Positions 46,925-56,137 of a stretch of 64,000 nt of DNA are shown here, piece by piece. The notes beneath the pieces are model-generated. The model was given only the letters and a program-made list of their open reading frames with translations. It was not told the origin of the DNA and made no database searches. Every line of letters starts with the position of its first letter. The first letter of the stretch is position 1. A program made the translations under genes and the position numbers. Source of the stretch: Candidatus Kouleothrix ribensis (lineage in GTDB: Bacteria > Chloroflexota > Chloroflexia > Chloroflexales > Roseiflexaceae). The DNA lies in the NCBI GenBank assembly GCA_016722075.1, contig JADKGW010000001.1, positions 744,001 to 808,000 of the forward strand. Direction: 5' to 3'.

Positions 46925-47282
46925 GGCACCACGCCGGAGGGCCGTGCTGACCTGCCGGCCATGTTGGCGCCCGAGGGCGGTGCTTGAGATGGCGTCCGAG
47001 GGCGTTTCATCCGGCGCGCTTGGACGCGATGACCGTCGACATGCGTGCCCTGTGATGGCGCCCGAGGGCGTTCTCGGCGATTCCGTTCCCACCAGGACGG
47101 CGGCCGGATGCACTGCTCTGGGATGCCGTCCGTAGGCGTTCCCGGTGCTAGCCTGTCCAGGCATGGAATGCGTTGCCCGTGATGGCGCGCGCATGCCCGA
47201 TTCGCACGCGTTGGCGGTCGGGCCGCAGCAATCACGGGGTTGATCATGCGCTGATTGTCAATCCAATGGGCCGCTCGTGCCC
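46925..47282 (-). repeat. ORF-less repeat cassette, copy 24
   Basis: 358 bp; right half shared with copy 15. Confidence 0.85.
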
Positions 47283-47418
47283 GCCCAACGGCCTGCGCAT
47301 CAGCCGCCCGCCGGTAGGCTGAGTTGATGATAGCCCAAACGAGATGGCTTTAGCAAGCCCCAAACGTCACAAAATCGGCCCGACTCCGGCGGGTCGGTGC
47401 TGCATGCGCATGTTGGGC
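47283..47418 (-). repeat. attC 52 (GCCCAAC...GTTGGGC)
   Basis: 136 bp; the 3' end of the 2H-phosphoesterase gene runs into it, with its stop at 47367. Confidence 0.88.
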
Positions 47419-48146
47419 CACGTGCCCTTTTCGGTTGGCTCCTGGTCAACAAGTTGATAGGTATCGACTATCCGCACCTTCTCTGCGGACATATACCAAT
47501 CGTTGATGACCAGATCGAACGAGGTTATCAGGGAGCTCCCAAAGTTGGTGTGCCGATACGCCGCAAGCGTGTGCGCAAACACCTCGGGCGCGTGGAATGG
47601 GGTAGCAAAGCGGAGCAGGGTCGTATGGGCGCTCACCAGCCGATACCGTTGATCCAGGGAGTCCCCAAGCCCGCACCCTAGCAGGGCCGCACGAAGCCGG
47701 TCGCGCGTGTGATTGAGCGTGCCATCATGCGGAAAGCCTTGTGCCAGCACGGCGCTTGGAGAGAGCGTAATCCCAATCGTCTCAAGACCAAAGACCGGTG
47801 TAGACCACACCACCGGAGCGATGGCCTCCCGATAGGCCGCAAGGCGTTCAAGATAAGGTTGAAAGGCAAGAGTAGTGGTAAACAGGGACAAGATCGTGAG
47901 ATGCATATCCGCAGGCGGGTAGGCGTATTGGTACGGCTCAAGTGCCGACAGTTGGTGCTGCATCGCGCTGAGCTGTTCGGTCACGGAGGATGCGAGTCGG
48001 GCCACGATCGTGAGGCCACGGCGCCCATCCGTTGCTTTGGTCGCAAGGTGCGGGTCGTACTCGACCGGTCCGTGCCGCACGCGTGGCCATGCGTGCTGCC
48101 AGAGCTGTTGGTAGTGCGGATAGAGTTCGTGCTGGGTGTGATCCAC
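47367..48146 (-). CDS. 2H phosphoesterase (LigT/2'-5' RNA ligase-like)
   Basis: 259 residues. The two HxT motifs that define the superfamily are MHLTILSLF (about residue 81) and SAHTTLLRF (about 172), separated by the usual helical layer. An early segment PHLATKATDGRRGLTIVARL precedes the fold. Members cleave or form 2',5'-linked or cyclic phosphodiesters in RNA and small nucleotides. The last 17 residues (from WPNMRMQHRP) are encoded by attC 52 itself, so the product carries an attC-derived tail. Leader 48147-48255. Confidence 0.85.
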   Translation of the reverse strand: MDHTQHELYPHYQQLWQHAWPRVRHGPVEYDPHLATKATDGRRGLTIVARLASSVTEQLSAMQHQLSALEPYQYAYPPADMHLTILSLFTTTLAFQPYLERLAAYREAIAPVVWSTPVFGLETIGITLSPSAVLAQGFPHDGTLNHTRDRLRAALLGCGLGDSLDQRYRLVSAHTTLLRFATPFHAPEVFAHTLAAYRHTNFGSSLITSFDLVINDWYMSAEKVRIVDTYQLVDQEPTEKGTWPNMRMQHRPAGVGPIL

Positions 48147-48255
48147 GTGCTGCGCTCAATACTCACGAATTCGGTGATGTCGCTCCGGAGCATGATACAG
48201 ACAGGATGTACCCACGAGAATGAAGGGAGCATCAGAGGCTGATGAGATGGTGGTG

Positions 48256-48387
48256 GCCCAACGTCCCGCATCAGCCGCCCGCGCGGTGTCCACTGGAAAC
48301 CGGCTTGAACTGCAACCAAGCTGGCGAAGCCAACCCTGCCCGTACCCAGAGCGCGTAGCGCGGGTCGGCTGCATGCGGTTGTTAGCC
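48256..48387 (-). repeat. attC 53 (GCCCAAC...GTTAGCC)
   Basis: 132 bp; shorter arms (CCCGCATCAGCC / GGCTGCATGCGG) and an unusual loop with GAACTGCAACCAAGCTGG. Confidence 0.82.
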
Positions 48388-48495
48388 CGCTTGCCCTTCT
48401 TGCAATAGCACTCGCCCCAATCCCGCTGACCATACGATACTCAGCAGCAATACAATGGCGGCACAATAAATACCAACCATGCCGCAGAACCCCAT
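48382..48495 (-). CDS. 37-aa single-span peptide, probably a membrane-protein remnant
   Basis: ATG at 48495; the stop TAA is formed by the attC 53 core (GGCTAAC). It reads MGFCGMVGIYCAAIVLLLSI and ends LLQEGQAG, one membrane helix. It resembles the C-terminal helix of six-helix proteins such as 42080-42703. It probably represents what is left of a cassette whose 5' part, with the attC of the next cassette, was deleted; the peptide might still be made. Confidence 0.4.
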   Translation of the reverse strand: MGFCGMVGIYCAAIVLLLSIVWSAGLGRVLLQEGQAG

Positions 48496-48513
48496 ACGTC
48501 AGGTGCAGGCTTT

Positions 48514-48520
48514 GTTAGCC
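48514..48520 (-). repeat. orphan attC core GTTAGCC
   Basis: A lone right-hand core, matching the GGCTAAC of attC 54. The rest of this attC is missing, so the monooxygenase and the remnant at 48382 now form one fused cassette. Confidence 0.6.
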
Positions 48521-49366
48521 CGCTTTTCTTGAAACAGGAACTCCTTGCTGGATTCTTGTGAGCATGTCTTCATAGGAATTTTTCATGCGAAATAAACTTT
48601 CAAGCCACCAGGTAGCACCTGCTGTCGAAAACTTATCAATGGTCTTAACCGTTTGGGCTGGATTAGATTGACTTGTGTAACCCATTATCACAATATCAAA
48701 GGGCATAGTAGCATTGCGCTGACTGTTTATAAACTTGCACAGTTCCTGAACGTCTTTGGGTTGTAAGGCGCTCCCACTCTTAAGGGGAAAAGCTCCATCC
48801 CAACGTGAAGCACGAAGAAATGGCTTTTTATTGGGCCAAAAACCGCCTACCCAAATAGGTATACGAGGTGTCTGTAATGATTGGGGTAGAAACGTGGTTT
48901 TTTCAATTTTGTAATGTTTGCCTTGATAACTGAAGGGTTTTCCGCTCCAAAGACCTACCAGTATATCCAAACCTTCATCAAGTTTTTCTGCTCGAATAAT
49001 TGCGTTTGGCTCTTCGCCAAAGTGCGAAAAATCTGCGTCAGGCGGATACCCTAACCCTACCCCAAGTATTAATCGTCCGTCGGATAAATGGTCGAGCGTG
49101 ACTGTTTCGCGGGCTAGTTTCCACGGACGCCTTCGAGCAACAGCGGTTACGGTTGTCCCAATTCGTAATGTTTTAGTTTTTGTCGCGATTGCAGCAAGGG
49201 CTATCCACGGGTCGACTAACGGAAATGGTTGACTCTTGCTATGCAAGATATGATCCCAAATGAAAAAACCATCCCAGCCCGCTTTTTCTGCGTGATAGGC
49301 TAAATCCGCAAGCGTTTTTGCGTTTATCGCTTTTCCAAAATTGGGGACGTAGATTCCATATTTCAT
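48515..49366 (-). CDS. luciferase-like (LLM class) flavin monooxygenase
   Basis: 283 residues starting MKYGIYVPNFGKAINAKTLAD. TIM-barrel LLM features are present: AEKAGWDGFFIWDHIL, LRIGTTVTAVARRRPWKLARETVTLDHLSDGRLILGVGLGYPPD, EGLDILVGLWSGKPFSYQGKHYKI, and RIPIWVGGFWPNKKPFLRASRWDGAFPL. Such enzymes use FMNH2 or F420 and oxygen or act as reductases. The substrate is not evident. The stop codon is provided by the orphan core. The gene is AT-richer than its neighbours, which suggests a different source. Confidence 0.92.
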   Translation of the reverse strand: MKYGIYVPNFGKAINAKTLADLAYHAEKAGWDGFFIWDHILHSKSQPFPLVDPWIALAAIATKTKTLRIGTTVTAVARRRPWKLARETVTLDHLSDGRLILGVGLGYPPDADFSHFGEEPNAIIRAEKLDEGLDILVGLWSGKPFSYQGKHYKIEKTTFLPQSLQTPRIPIWVGGFWPNKKPFLRASRWDGAFPLKSGSALQPKDVQELCKFINSQRNATMPFDIVIMGYTSQSNPAQTVKTIDKFSTAGATWWLESLFRMKNSYEDMLTRIQQGVPVSRKAG

Positions 49367-49390
49367 ATTGCCTCACTTATGCAACGGGCG

Positions 49391-49495
49391 GGCTAACGAG
49401 TTGCGCATCAGCCGCCGCGAGCGCGCTGCACCAGAAAGCGCTAAAATGCGAACGATCTCGCGCGCGAAGCGGTCGGTTGCATGCGCATGTTAGCC
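49391..49495 (-). repeat. attC 54 (GGCTAAC...GTTAGCC)
   Basis: 105 bp, short-loop class; right arm GGTTGCATGCGC. Site of the reverse-transcriptase cassette. Confidence 0.9.
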
Positions 49496-49546
49496 CGCCT
49501 CAATCTTTAGGATCCTTTCAGGGCTTGAGTTATTAACGAGTTGATA

Positions 49547-50690
49547 TAGCATCCCTATCTGATTTCTAAAACGTGGTATACTGGTTCCACGATTGTACGC
49601 AACGCTTCGCCCAAGTACGGGTGTGCCACTTTGTGAGGTGCGGTATGGCTCCTATTCCTGAAGATATCACCGCCTTTCTGGCTGAACCCCATGATTCACG
49701 CGAGTATCGACGCGCACTCGCAGTAAAACTCGCGCTGCTCGGGTATTTGTATGCAGCGATTAGTGAGATGTTGGATGTCACCCCTGGGTTTATTAGCCAG
49801 GCAAAGAAAGCCTATGCGCAGTATGGAGTAGATGGATTTACCTTGAAGTATCAAGGGATGCAACCCTATCTGTCGCCTGAAGAACGACAATCCGTGCTTG
49901 ATTGGTTGCAAGATCAACAAGAATGGTCTGTCGCACTCCTCCAAACGCACATCGAAACAACCTATGGCATCGTGTTTCAATCGCAGCAAAGCTATTACCA
50001 ACTGCTCGATGAGGCAAAAATAACGTATAAAAAAGCCCAGCACACGAATCCTCGGCATGATGCTGCGCTGGTTGCCGCAAAAAAAGAAATCCTTGACTTT
50101 TTGACTGCACACGCGGCGGCCATTGCGGATGGGAGCCTGGTGGTGGTGTTTGTGGATCAGTGTCATGTCCTCTGGAACGATGCGTGTGGCTATGTTTGGG
50201 GGCCACGGGGCGAACGAATCAGCATTCCAATGACGAATTTTCGCGAGCGACAAACCTACTACGGGGCCATTGAATTGTGTACAGCAGACATATGCGCAAT
50301 TCCAACGGATACGGCAAATGGTGATTGGACGATGATTTTTGTCGAGTATGTGCGGGAACAATTCCCAGGGAAACGGATCGTCCTCATTTGGGATGGTGCA
50401 TCCTATCATCGCGGTACAGAAATGCAAGAATACCTCGAAGGTGTCAATTACAAGCTGCCAAAAGACGAATGGAGCGTCCACTGCATCCTTTTCGCACCGA
50501 ATGCGCCAGAGCAAAACCCAATGGAAGATGTTTGGTTAAAAGCCAAGCAATATGTACGAAAACACTGGCGGGAATGCATCAATTTTCAGGCAGTTCTCAA
50601 CTTATTTGAGGAAGCATTGAATACGCTCTCGTTCAAATTCGAAAAGCTCCGTATGTATATGCCAAGTTTACAACTCATTTAGGATTACTA
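49547..50690 (+). mobile_element. IS630-family element, copy 2 (intact)
   Basis: 1144 bp, flanked by TA at 49545-49546 and 50691-50692; same ends as copy 1. Inserted near the 3' end of the reverse transcriptase gene. Confidence 0.95.
49645..50682 (+). CDS. IS630-family transposase
   Basis: 345 residues from the ATG at 49645 (MAPIPEDITAFL), which has GTGAGGTG upstream; an in-frame GTG 24 codons earlier is less likely. The N-terminal HTH_29-type domain reads LALLGYLYAAISEMLDVTPGFISQAKKAY. The DDE core comprises VVVFVDQCHVLW (D), RIVLIWDGASYH (D) and EQNPMEDVWLKAK (E), with the 34-residue D-to-E spacing of the Tc1/mariner superfamily. It is the likely source of movement for the decayed copy at 775. 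Confidence 0.95.
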   Translation: MAPIPEDITAFLAEPHDSREYRRALAVKLALLGYLYAAISEMLDVTPGFISQAKKAYAQYGVDGFTLKYQGMQPYLSPEERQSVLDWLQDQQEWSVALLQTHIETTYGIVFQSQQSYYQLLDEAKITYKKAQHTNPRHDAALVAAKKEILDFLTAHAAAIADGSLVVVFVDQCHVLWNDACGYVWGPRGERISIPMTNFRERQTYYGAIELCTADICAIPTDTANGDWTMIFVEYVREQFPGKRIVLIWDGASYHRGTEMQEYLEGVNYKLPKDEWSVHCILFAPNAPEQNPMEDVWLKAKQYVRKHWRECINFQAVLNLFEEALNTLSFKFEKLRMYMPSLQLI

Positions 50691-51513
50691 TAGTACTGTG
50701 ACCTCCCCAGGCTTTCTTGCAAGTTTTGTGTTCTGCTGATACGAAGTGTCGCGATGCGTATAATATCGCAGCCCTAACATACATCGAAGGCTCTTCTTCA
50801 TATGCAATGCGTACTGCTCTTTGCTGCTGAGGATTTCCGTGTTTTGCTGCGAATATAGCAGCAACTGCACGTAGTTCTTGTGCGAATGCTCGATCCTGTA
50901 AAATTTGTAGTGCGGTCTTAATAACGCTGCGCTGCGGATTTTTGCAATTTACTAATGCACCAATTATGTATAATCTTTGGTAATCTGAAACGATATCTGC
51001 GCTATTTAACAAGCCCTCGAGTTGACGTACTAAAGATCCAGATGTGGGCGTGAACTTTGATAGATACGATAAATAAAGCTTTGTCAAGTCCGGTCTATTA
51101 ATGATGTTTTGAACTGATCTGTCCACAGCTATATCTGAACCCGCTATCCTTAATAACGGCAAGCAGAATTTCTCTATTTTGTCACTCTGAGTTTCATATT
51201 CATCTAATGACTCATAAAGTCGCACCACTGCAGCCATATGCAACTCTTCTTCATCAGGCTCGTCAGCCTGCTCTTCTTCGGCATCATCTAGTTCCCACTC
51301 TACATCGAAACCATAGCCAGCATCTGCCGTGATTTCATCCTCAACAGCTGCGCGTGCTTCTGCAAACATTTGATCAATTTCTGTCTCCTCTTTTATTAGT
51401 TGCTCTGCTGTTAATATACCACTCTTGAACTCGTTCAAATGCAGACCATCTCTACGCAATCTAGAAATAAGTTTCATTAACCCTTTAGCTGCTCCTCGTA
51501 TAATCAGCTTACT

Positions 51514-52930
51514 GTTCCAGGGTGGTGGTGAGGCCGAAGTGCTCCAAGCGGCTGCGACCGCGCAGGAAAGAACGCGCCCCCACCACCACGGACAGCCACA
51601 GTCAGAACCGTATCGAGTGGCCACGACCACGCATCACGAGGAACGACAGACGCTGTCCCCGGAACACGGAGCCGCTCCCACCAGGCGCTTGGCGCCCCTG
51701 CGAGACGTGATGACTGCGACACCGACACCACCGACGTACCAACTGTTCGCCGGCGTGGACATTGCGGCGGCTTCGTTCGCCGCCAGCTGGAGCCGAGGCA
51801 GTGCCTCGCGCGAACGCGCCCACTCCTTTGCGCAATCGCCCGACGGCTTTGCGGCCTTTCACGCCGCCCTCGCCGCTACGGGCGTTGACCCAGCAGCGAC
51901 CCTCATCGTGCTGGAAGCGACGGGGAGCTACTGGATCAGCTTGGCTGTGTACCTGCACCAGGCGGGCTATGCCGTGAGCATCGTCAATCCGGCCCACGCA
52001 CACGCCTTCGCCCATAGTCTCCCTCGCCGGGCCAAAACGGACTCCCTCGATGCCCAACTGCTCACCCAGTTCGCCGCCGAGCGCCAGCCGCCCCGCTGGA
52101 CGCCGCCCGAGCAGGTCTATCACGAGCTCCGCCAGCGCCTGCTGGTGCGCGATGGGCTGCTGACCATGCGCCAGCAGGCGCGTAATCAGCGCCACGCCCT
52201 GGGCCAGTGGCCAGTGCATATCGCCGGCGCGCTCGACCAACTCGACGCGGTGATTGCGGACCTTGACACGCGCATCGCGACCCTGGAGCGCGAACTGGCC
52301 AGCGTGTTGAACGATGGCGCCTGGGCCGAGAGTGCGGCCTTGCTCGGGACCATCACCGGCATTGGGCTGGTGACCACGGCCTGGCTGCTGGTGGCCACGT
52401 TGAACTTTGCGGCGTGCGCCTCGGCCGAGGGTGCGGCGGCCTACGCCGGCCTGGTGCCGCTGGCCCACGAGTCGGGCACGAGTGTCCGCGGGCGGGCACA
52501 AATCGGCCACGCTGGGCACGCTCGCTTGCGCACCGCGCTCTACCTGGCGACCTTGACAGCGGCGCGCTTCAATCCGGTGATCCGTGCGCAGTACGAGCGC
52601 TTGCGGGCGGCGGGCAAGCCGCCGAAAGTGGCGCGCTGTGCGGCCGCGCGCAAGTTGCTGCACCTGGCCTTTGCGGTGGTCACCAAGAAGCGTGCGTTTG
52701 ACCCAGCCTACCGCACGGCAGACAGGTGCGGTGTCGAGCAGGCAGCATAACGAGCGGCTGCCTGCCCGACAATCACTACCGGATGCGAGCTGTCCACACC
52801 CCCGTGGTACGGCAGTTCTCGACTGCCCGCTGGTGTCAACCTGGCTGGGCTTGGTGTGGGCAGGTCGTATCCGGTCGCCGAAGGCGCCCCACCGAACTCG
52901 CTCAGATTGGCCCTTGACAACCATTACCGT
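51514..52930 (+). mobile_element. IS110-family element in the RT gene
   Basis: About 1.42 kb; boundaries set by restoration of the RT reading frame. About 195 bp of noncoding DNA precede the transposase and 180 bp follow it. Its sequence is clearly different from the IS110 at 37119. Confidence 0.85.
51710..52750 (+). CDS. IS110-family transposase
   Basis: 346 residues from the ATG at 51710 (MTATPTPPTYQLFAGVDIAA). DEDD residues: D in GVDIAA, E in LIVLEATGSYW, D and D in KTDSLDAQLLTQ. The C-terminal Tnp_20 part (GTITGIGLVTTAWLL, AAYAGLVPLAHESGTSVRGR, GHARLRTALYLATL) carries the Ser nucleophile region. The protein works with a bridge RNA that should be encoded in the noncoding ends. Intact. Confidence 0.93.
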   Translation: MTATPTPPTYQLFAGVDIAAASFAASWSRGSASRERAHSFAQSPDGFAAFHAALAATGVDPAATLIVLEATGSYWISLAVYLHQAGYAVSIVNPAHAHAFAHSLPRRAKTDSLDAQLLTQFAAERQPPRWTPPEQVYHELRQRLLVRDGLLTMRQQARNQRHALGQWPVHIAGALDQLDAVIADLDTRIATLERELASVLNDGAWAESAALLGTITGIGLVTTAWLLVATLNFAACASAEGAAAYAGLVPLAHESGTSVRGRAQIGHAGHARLRTALYLATLTAARFNPVIRAQYERLRAAGKPPKVARCAAARKLLHLAFAVVTKKRAFDPAYRTADRCGVEQAA

Positions 52931-53744
52931 ATCTTTCTCTGTTTCAAAGCGCATGTATATATCATCGACATAACGTGATGAGGGGATGTCATGAAGTTCA
53001 CAAAATGCATCGAGATCAGATAGAAAGAAATTTCCAAGTACATCTGATGGGAAAACTCCTTGAATTATGCCGTAGGAGTTTCTTTCGCGAAAAGACAAGA
53101 GAATTTCTTCTAGCAATTTTACAGTCTCTGGCCGACATCCAGCTGAATACAATAAATTGATGAGATGGTGTTGCGGAATTCTTTCAAAATAATTAGCAAC
53201 ATCAGCCTTTACAAAATAGCCCTCTTCCTTGCACATTTCCGCAAGCTTTTCTTGATATTTTTCCCAAGATATCTGAGAATGCTCAAAAAGATGATCTGTT
53301 GCTGTGACGTCTACAATTACTTGCGCAAAAGAACGCGATCTGTCCAAGTGTGTTTCGATAGTGGGGGCTGTTAAGTCTGCCAAGATTTGATACACAACCC
53401 TATCTATCGGACTAAGGATGCTGCCAGGACGAGTAAATCCTCTTCCCTTTGGTACATCTATGGTCAAGGGTAATTCGGGCTCATATTTACCAGAGCGTAA
53501 TAGCTCTTGTGTTCGAGTGCTTAGTTCATCTTTGGCTTTTACAAAGATAGCATTATAGTGAGGCGCCAAGATAAAGTCGCTACGGACATCTACCTGTATC
53601 CGATTGATTGCTGTCGCAAAATCGACTGTGTCAAGGACTGTTCGATCGAGACCGGGCATGACGCCTCCAACACTACTAAAAACAAGTGTAGCAATAATAG
53701 CAGAAAAAATCTTGCTTTGTCTAGCTTTGGGTTTGTACTTGGCG

Positions 53745-53867
53745 GGCTAACGCGTGGCGCATCAGCCGCGCCCCAGCTAAACCGGGAATGCGTTATTGCT
53801 GAGACTGCTGCCAAAATCGCCCCGATCGTGCCGCCGGAACGGCGTCGGCTGCATGCGCATGTTGGGC
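53745..53867 (-). repeat. attC 55 (GGCTAAC...GTTGGGC)
   Basis: 123 bp; loop GCTGAGACTGCTGCCAAAATC, as attC 32. Confidence 0.92.
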
Positions 53868-53898
53868 CGCGATTCGTTGCGACGAACCGTGATGCGGG

Positions 53899-54444
53899 TT
53901 ATCCAGCGCGGAGCAATTCCACCGTGGTGAAATGTTCAGGTTCGCCGCCAAATTCGAGGCGAGCGCCTTCGCAGATCCCAAAGACTGCCCCCCACGTGCC
54001 ATGATCCGCATACGGCACGCATGCGACCAACCCCAATTCGAGGTCGCCAGCGTGCCCAATCAGCAGTGCCGCCGCACCGTCGGGAATGGCCGTGAGCAGG
54101 TCGCGCCAGCCGGCCGCGAGGGCATGCGCATAGCGCGCGGTTGCTCCGTTGGTTGTGATGAGGCGCGCCAGTGCGGGAAACGGGTGGGTGGCTGTCCACC
54201 AGCGACTCCGTTCGAGTTCAACCAATGCCGCTTCGTCGGCTGTGAGCGTGACCAATTCATAGTCGACGGCAAACCCCATAGCAATGGCGGTTTCGCGTGC
54301 CCGCGGCACGACACTCGTGACCACCTGCGCGAATGGCCCAAGCGTGGCACCCAGGTGCCGCGCGTACGTCACGCCCTGCTGCGAAAGTTGTGATCCGCCA
54401 CCGGTTTTCCGGAAGCTATGGCGGCGAATTTCGAGCGTCTTCAT
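53899..54444 (-). CDS. histidine phosphatase-superfamily protein
   Basis: 181 residues. The phosphoacceptor motif is LEIRRHSFRKTGG (RxHS variant of RHG); a second basic pocket residue is in VVPRARETAIAMG, and the catalytic His of the second motif is in LLIGHAGDLELGL. This fits SixA-like or small phosphoglycerate-mutase-type phosphatases. RRHS in place of RHG/RHA is uncommon and might alter activity. The substrate is unknown. Stop 31 bp from attC 55. Confidence 0.8.
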   Translation of the reverse strand: MKTLEIRRHSFRKTGGGSQLSQQGVTYARHLGATLGPFAQVVTSVVPRARETAIAMGFAVDYELVTLTADEAALVELERSRWWTATHPFPALARLITTNGATARYAHALAAGWRDLLTAIPDGAAALLIGHAGDLELGLVACVPYADHGTWGAVFGICEGARLEFGGEPEHFTTVELLRAG

Positions 54445-54539
54445 CGCTGGTACCGCTTTCCTCGTTTGCGAGCGGCGTACGAAGCGTGAATGCGTACCGC
54501 TGCACGGTGGTCAGTCGATAGTTGCGCCTTGGTTGCGCG

Positions 54540-54668
54540 GCCCAACGGATTGCGCTTCACCCGCGCCGCCATTTCTAGATCAGGAGCACTTTCGAGCTAA
54601 AACGAGATTTTAAAATCGCCGCGATCTTTCGGACGCGAAGCGGCGTCGGGTGGAAGCGCTTGTTGGGC
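54540..54668 (-). repeat. attC 56 (GCCCAAC...GTTGGGC)
   Basis: 129 bp; arms TTGCGCTTCACCC and GGGTGGAAGCGC. Confidence 0.9.
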
Positions 54669-54688
54669 CGCGCAACTTTCTATGCGAA

Positions 54689-56083
54689 CTACTTATGGGG
54701 AACAGTTATCTTAAATGATTTGAATGTTGGATTACATCCAAGCCAGCCAAAGGGATATTGCGTCGTAACTATCACGGAAAATTGATTAGATGACGCTTTA
54801 AGAGGTGCATCGAATTCAAACCAGAAGGAAAGCTTGGTTAGAGGATCGACCCAAGTATCTTCAAGGTCTGTGTCTAGTATGGGATACTTGTTCAAATTGG
54901 CATCTTCAGAGACATAAGTTGTCTCTTTAACGACGAACAAGCAAACTCGATTATTGGTGGCATTCTTATAGGTGAAATGCCACTTGGATTGTCCGTCCTG
55001 TCCCGGTTCAATGTTATCCAAATCTAGAGTTACACCATCGACCGAGCTCTTTATCTCCTTATTGATTGCGATGATACTAGGTGCGCTGGTGGGTTCAGTA
55101 GAAGTTGGATGTGATGTTGGTTGTTGCACAGGTTCGTTTTTAGGTACGTTTACTTTGAATGATTTGAATGTTGGGTTGCATCCAAGCCAGCCAAAGGGAT
55201 ATTGCGTCATAATTATCACGGAAAATTGATTAGATGACGCTTTAAGAGGTGCATCGAATTCAAACCAGAAGGAAAGCTTGGTTAGAGGATCGACCCAAGT
55301 ATCTTCAAGGTCTGTGTCTAGTATGGGATACTTGTTCAAATTAGCATCTTCAGAGACATAAGTTGTCTCTTTAACGACGAACAAGCAAACTCGATTATTG
55401 GTGGCGTTCTTATAGGTGAAATGCCACTTGGATTGTCCGTCCTGTCCCGGTTCAATGTTATCCAAATCTAGAGTCACACCATCAACCGAGCTCTTTATCT
55501 CCTTATTGATTGCGATGATACTAGGTGCGCTGGTGGGTTCAGTAGAAGTTGGCGATACTTCAGGCATCGCAGATGCAGCCTGCGAAGGTGTGGCCGGAGC
55601 GCTGACAGTTGGCGTTTTTACAGCGGGAACATCTGTGGACACTTGTGTAGCAGTTTGGCTGTTGGACGAGGAAGAGGTTGGCAGGATAGAAGCACCTACT
55701 GGTTCAAGCTGCACATCGTCGGGTAAAGACTCAGCAACGATATCGATATTCTGGACATACGTTTTGAAACCAGCTGCTTCGACGCGCATCTCGCCAGGTT
55801 GGCCTGCATAATCGATATCGATGAAAACTCTCGCCACTCCATTATTGTCAGTAAGCACATCGATGGGAGCCTGATTTCTGACGTTGAGCGTCACTCTCGC
55901 ACGCTCTATACTCTGCCCTGTGTTCTTATCTTGTACTCGGATCTGATACGAAAAACTTTGCGTAGCAGATGGAATAGCAGGTAGCCCACATCCTCCGAGA
56001 ATGGAACAGCACAGCACGAATGTGATGAACAAGCTAGATCTGACGATCAACCTTGCTTGAGAAGCCTGCCTCCACATATACAC
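54689..56083 (-). CDS. lipoprotein with carboxypeptidase-regulatory-like domain and duplicated C-terminal domain
   Basis: 464 residues. Signal peptide with lipobox SILGGC (Cys about residue 32). Residues 43-130 are a beta-sandwich (SYQIRVQDKNTGQSIERARVTL, TDNNGVARVFIDIDYAGQPG) closely related to the C-terminal domain of the neighbour at 56138. A Ser/Thr/Pro linker precedes two copies of a 148-residue unit (IIAINKEIKSSVDGVTLDLD, WHFTYKNATNNRVCLFVVKE). It should be exported and anchored at the membrane surface. It is the second gene of a two-gene cassette. Confidence 0.8.
   Translation of the reverse strand: MYMWRQASQARLIVRSSLFITFVLCCSILGGCGLPAIPSATQSFSYQIRVQDKNTGQSIERARVTLNVRNQAPIDVLTDNNGVARVFIDIDYAGQPGEMRVEAAGFKTYVQNIDIVAESLPDDVQLEPVGASILPTSSSSNSQTATQVSTDVPAVKTPTVSAPATPSQAASAMPEVSPTSTEPTSAPSIIAINKEIKSSVDGVTLDLDNIEPGQDGQSKWHFTYKNATNNRVCLFVVKETTYVSEDANLNKYPILDTDLEDTWVDPLTKLSFWFEFDAPLKASSNQFSVIIMTQYPFGWLGCNPTFKSFKVNVPKNEPVQQPTSHPTSTEPTSAPSIIAINKEIKSSVDGVTLDLDNIEPGQDGQSKWHFTYKNATNNRVCLFVVKETTYVSEDANLNKYPILDTDLEDTWVDPLTKLSFWFEFDAPLKASSNQFSVIVTTQYPFGWLGCNPTFKSFKITVPHK
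54700..55556. repeat. 444-bp tandem duplication inside the lipoprotein gene
   Basis: 54700-55112 and 55144-55556 are about 98% identical, in frame (148 codons). It covers one whole C-terminal domain plus its Thr/Pro linker, with very few changes. Confidence 0.92.
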
Positions 56084-56137
56084 TCCCGCACTTACATGTC
56101 GTTTCTACAAGCCTCTGCCTCTATTGAAAAGACAATT

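Larger units (their letters stand above)
49507..53659 (-). pseudogene. Abi/UG-type reverse transcriptase gene, split by IS110 and IS630
   Basis: Excising IS110 (51514-52930) and IS630 (49547-50690, with one TA) restores 529 codons: ...FETEKDSKLIIRGAAKG... and ...GGHSTINSLITQALKGS, ending at a TAA at 49507. RT motif A is KADVANYFE (D153), QGVFPSDVLGNFFL follows, and the active-site box is RYVDDIY (D232, D233). A C-terminal region of about 280 residues is alpha-helical, HEAT-like, as in Abi-type and other defence-associated RTs. There is no maturase or endonuclease domain and no group II intron RNA. A role in phage defence is inferred from family resemblance. Confidence 0.82.

Noticed and set aside
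50668..51630. A 320-codon independent gene with acidic helical protein.
   Set aside because: It is the C-terminal half of the interrupted RT, extended at both ends into IS110 and IS630.
51602..53659. A 685-codon minus-strand frame joining the RT N-terminus to an unknown C-terminal domain.
   Set aside because: The C-terminal part is antisense IS110 sequence; the true RT continues on the far side of the element.
52931..53659. Group II intron carrying the reverse transcriptase.
   Set aside because: No maturase X/En domain follows and no intron RNA domain V/VI motif was seen at the 3' side; the gene fits a single cassette.
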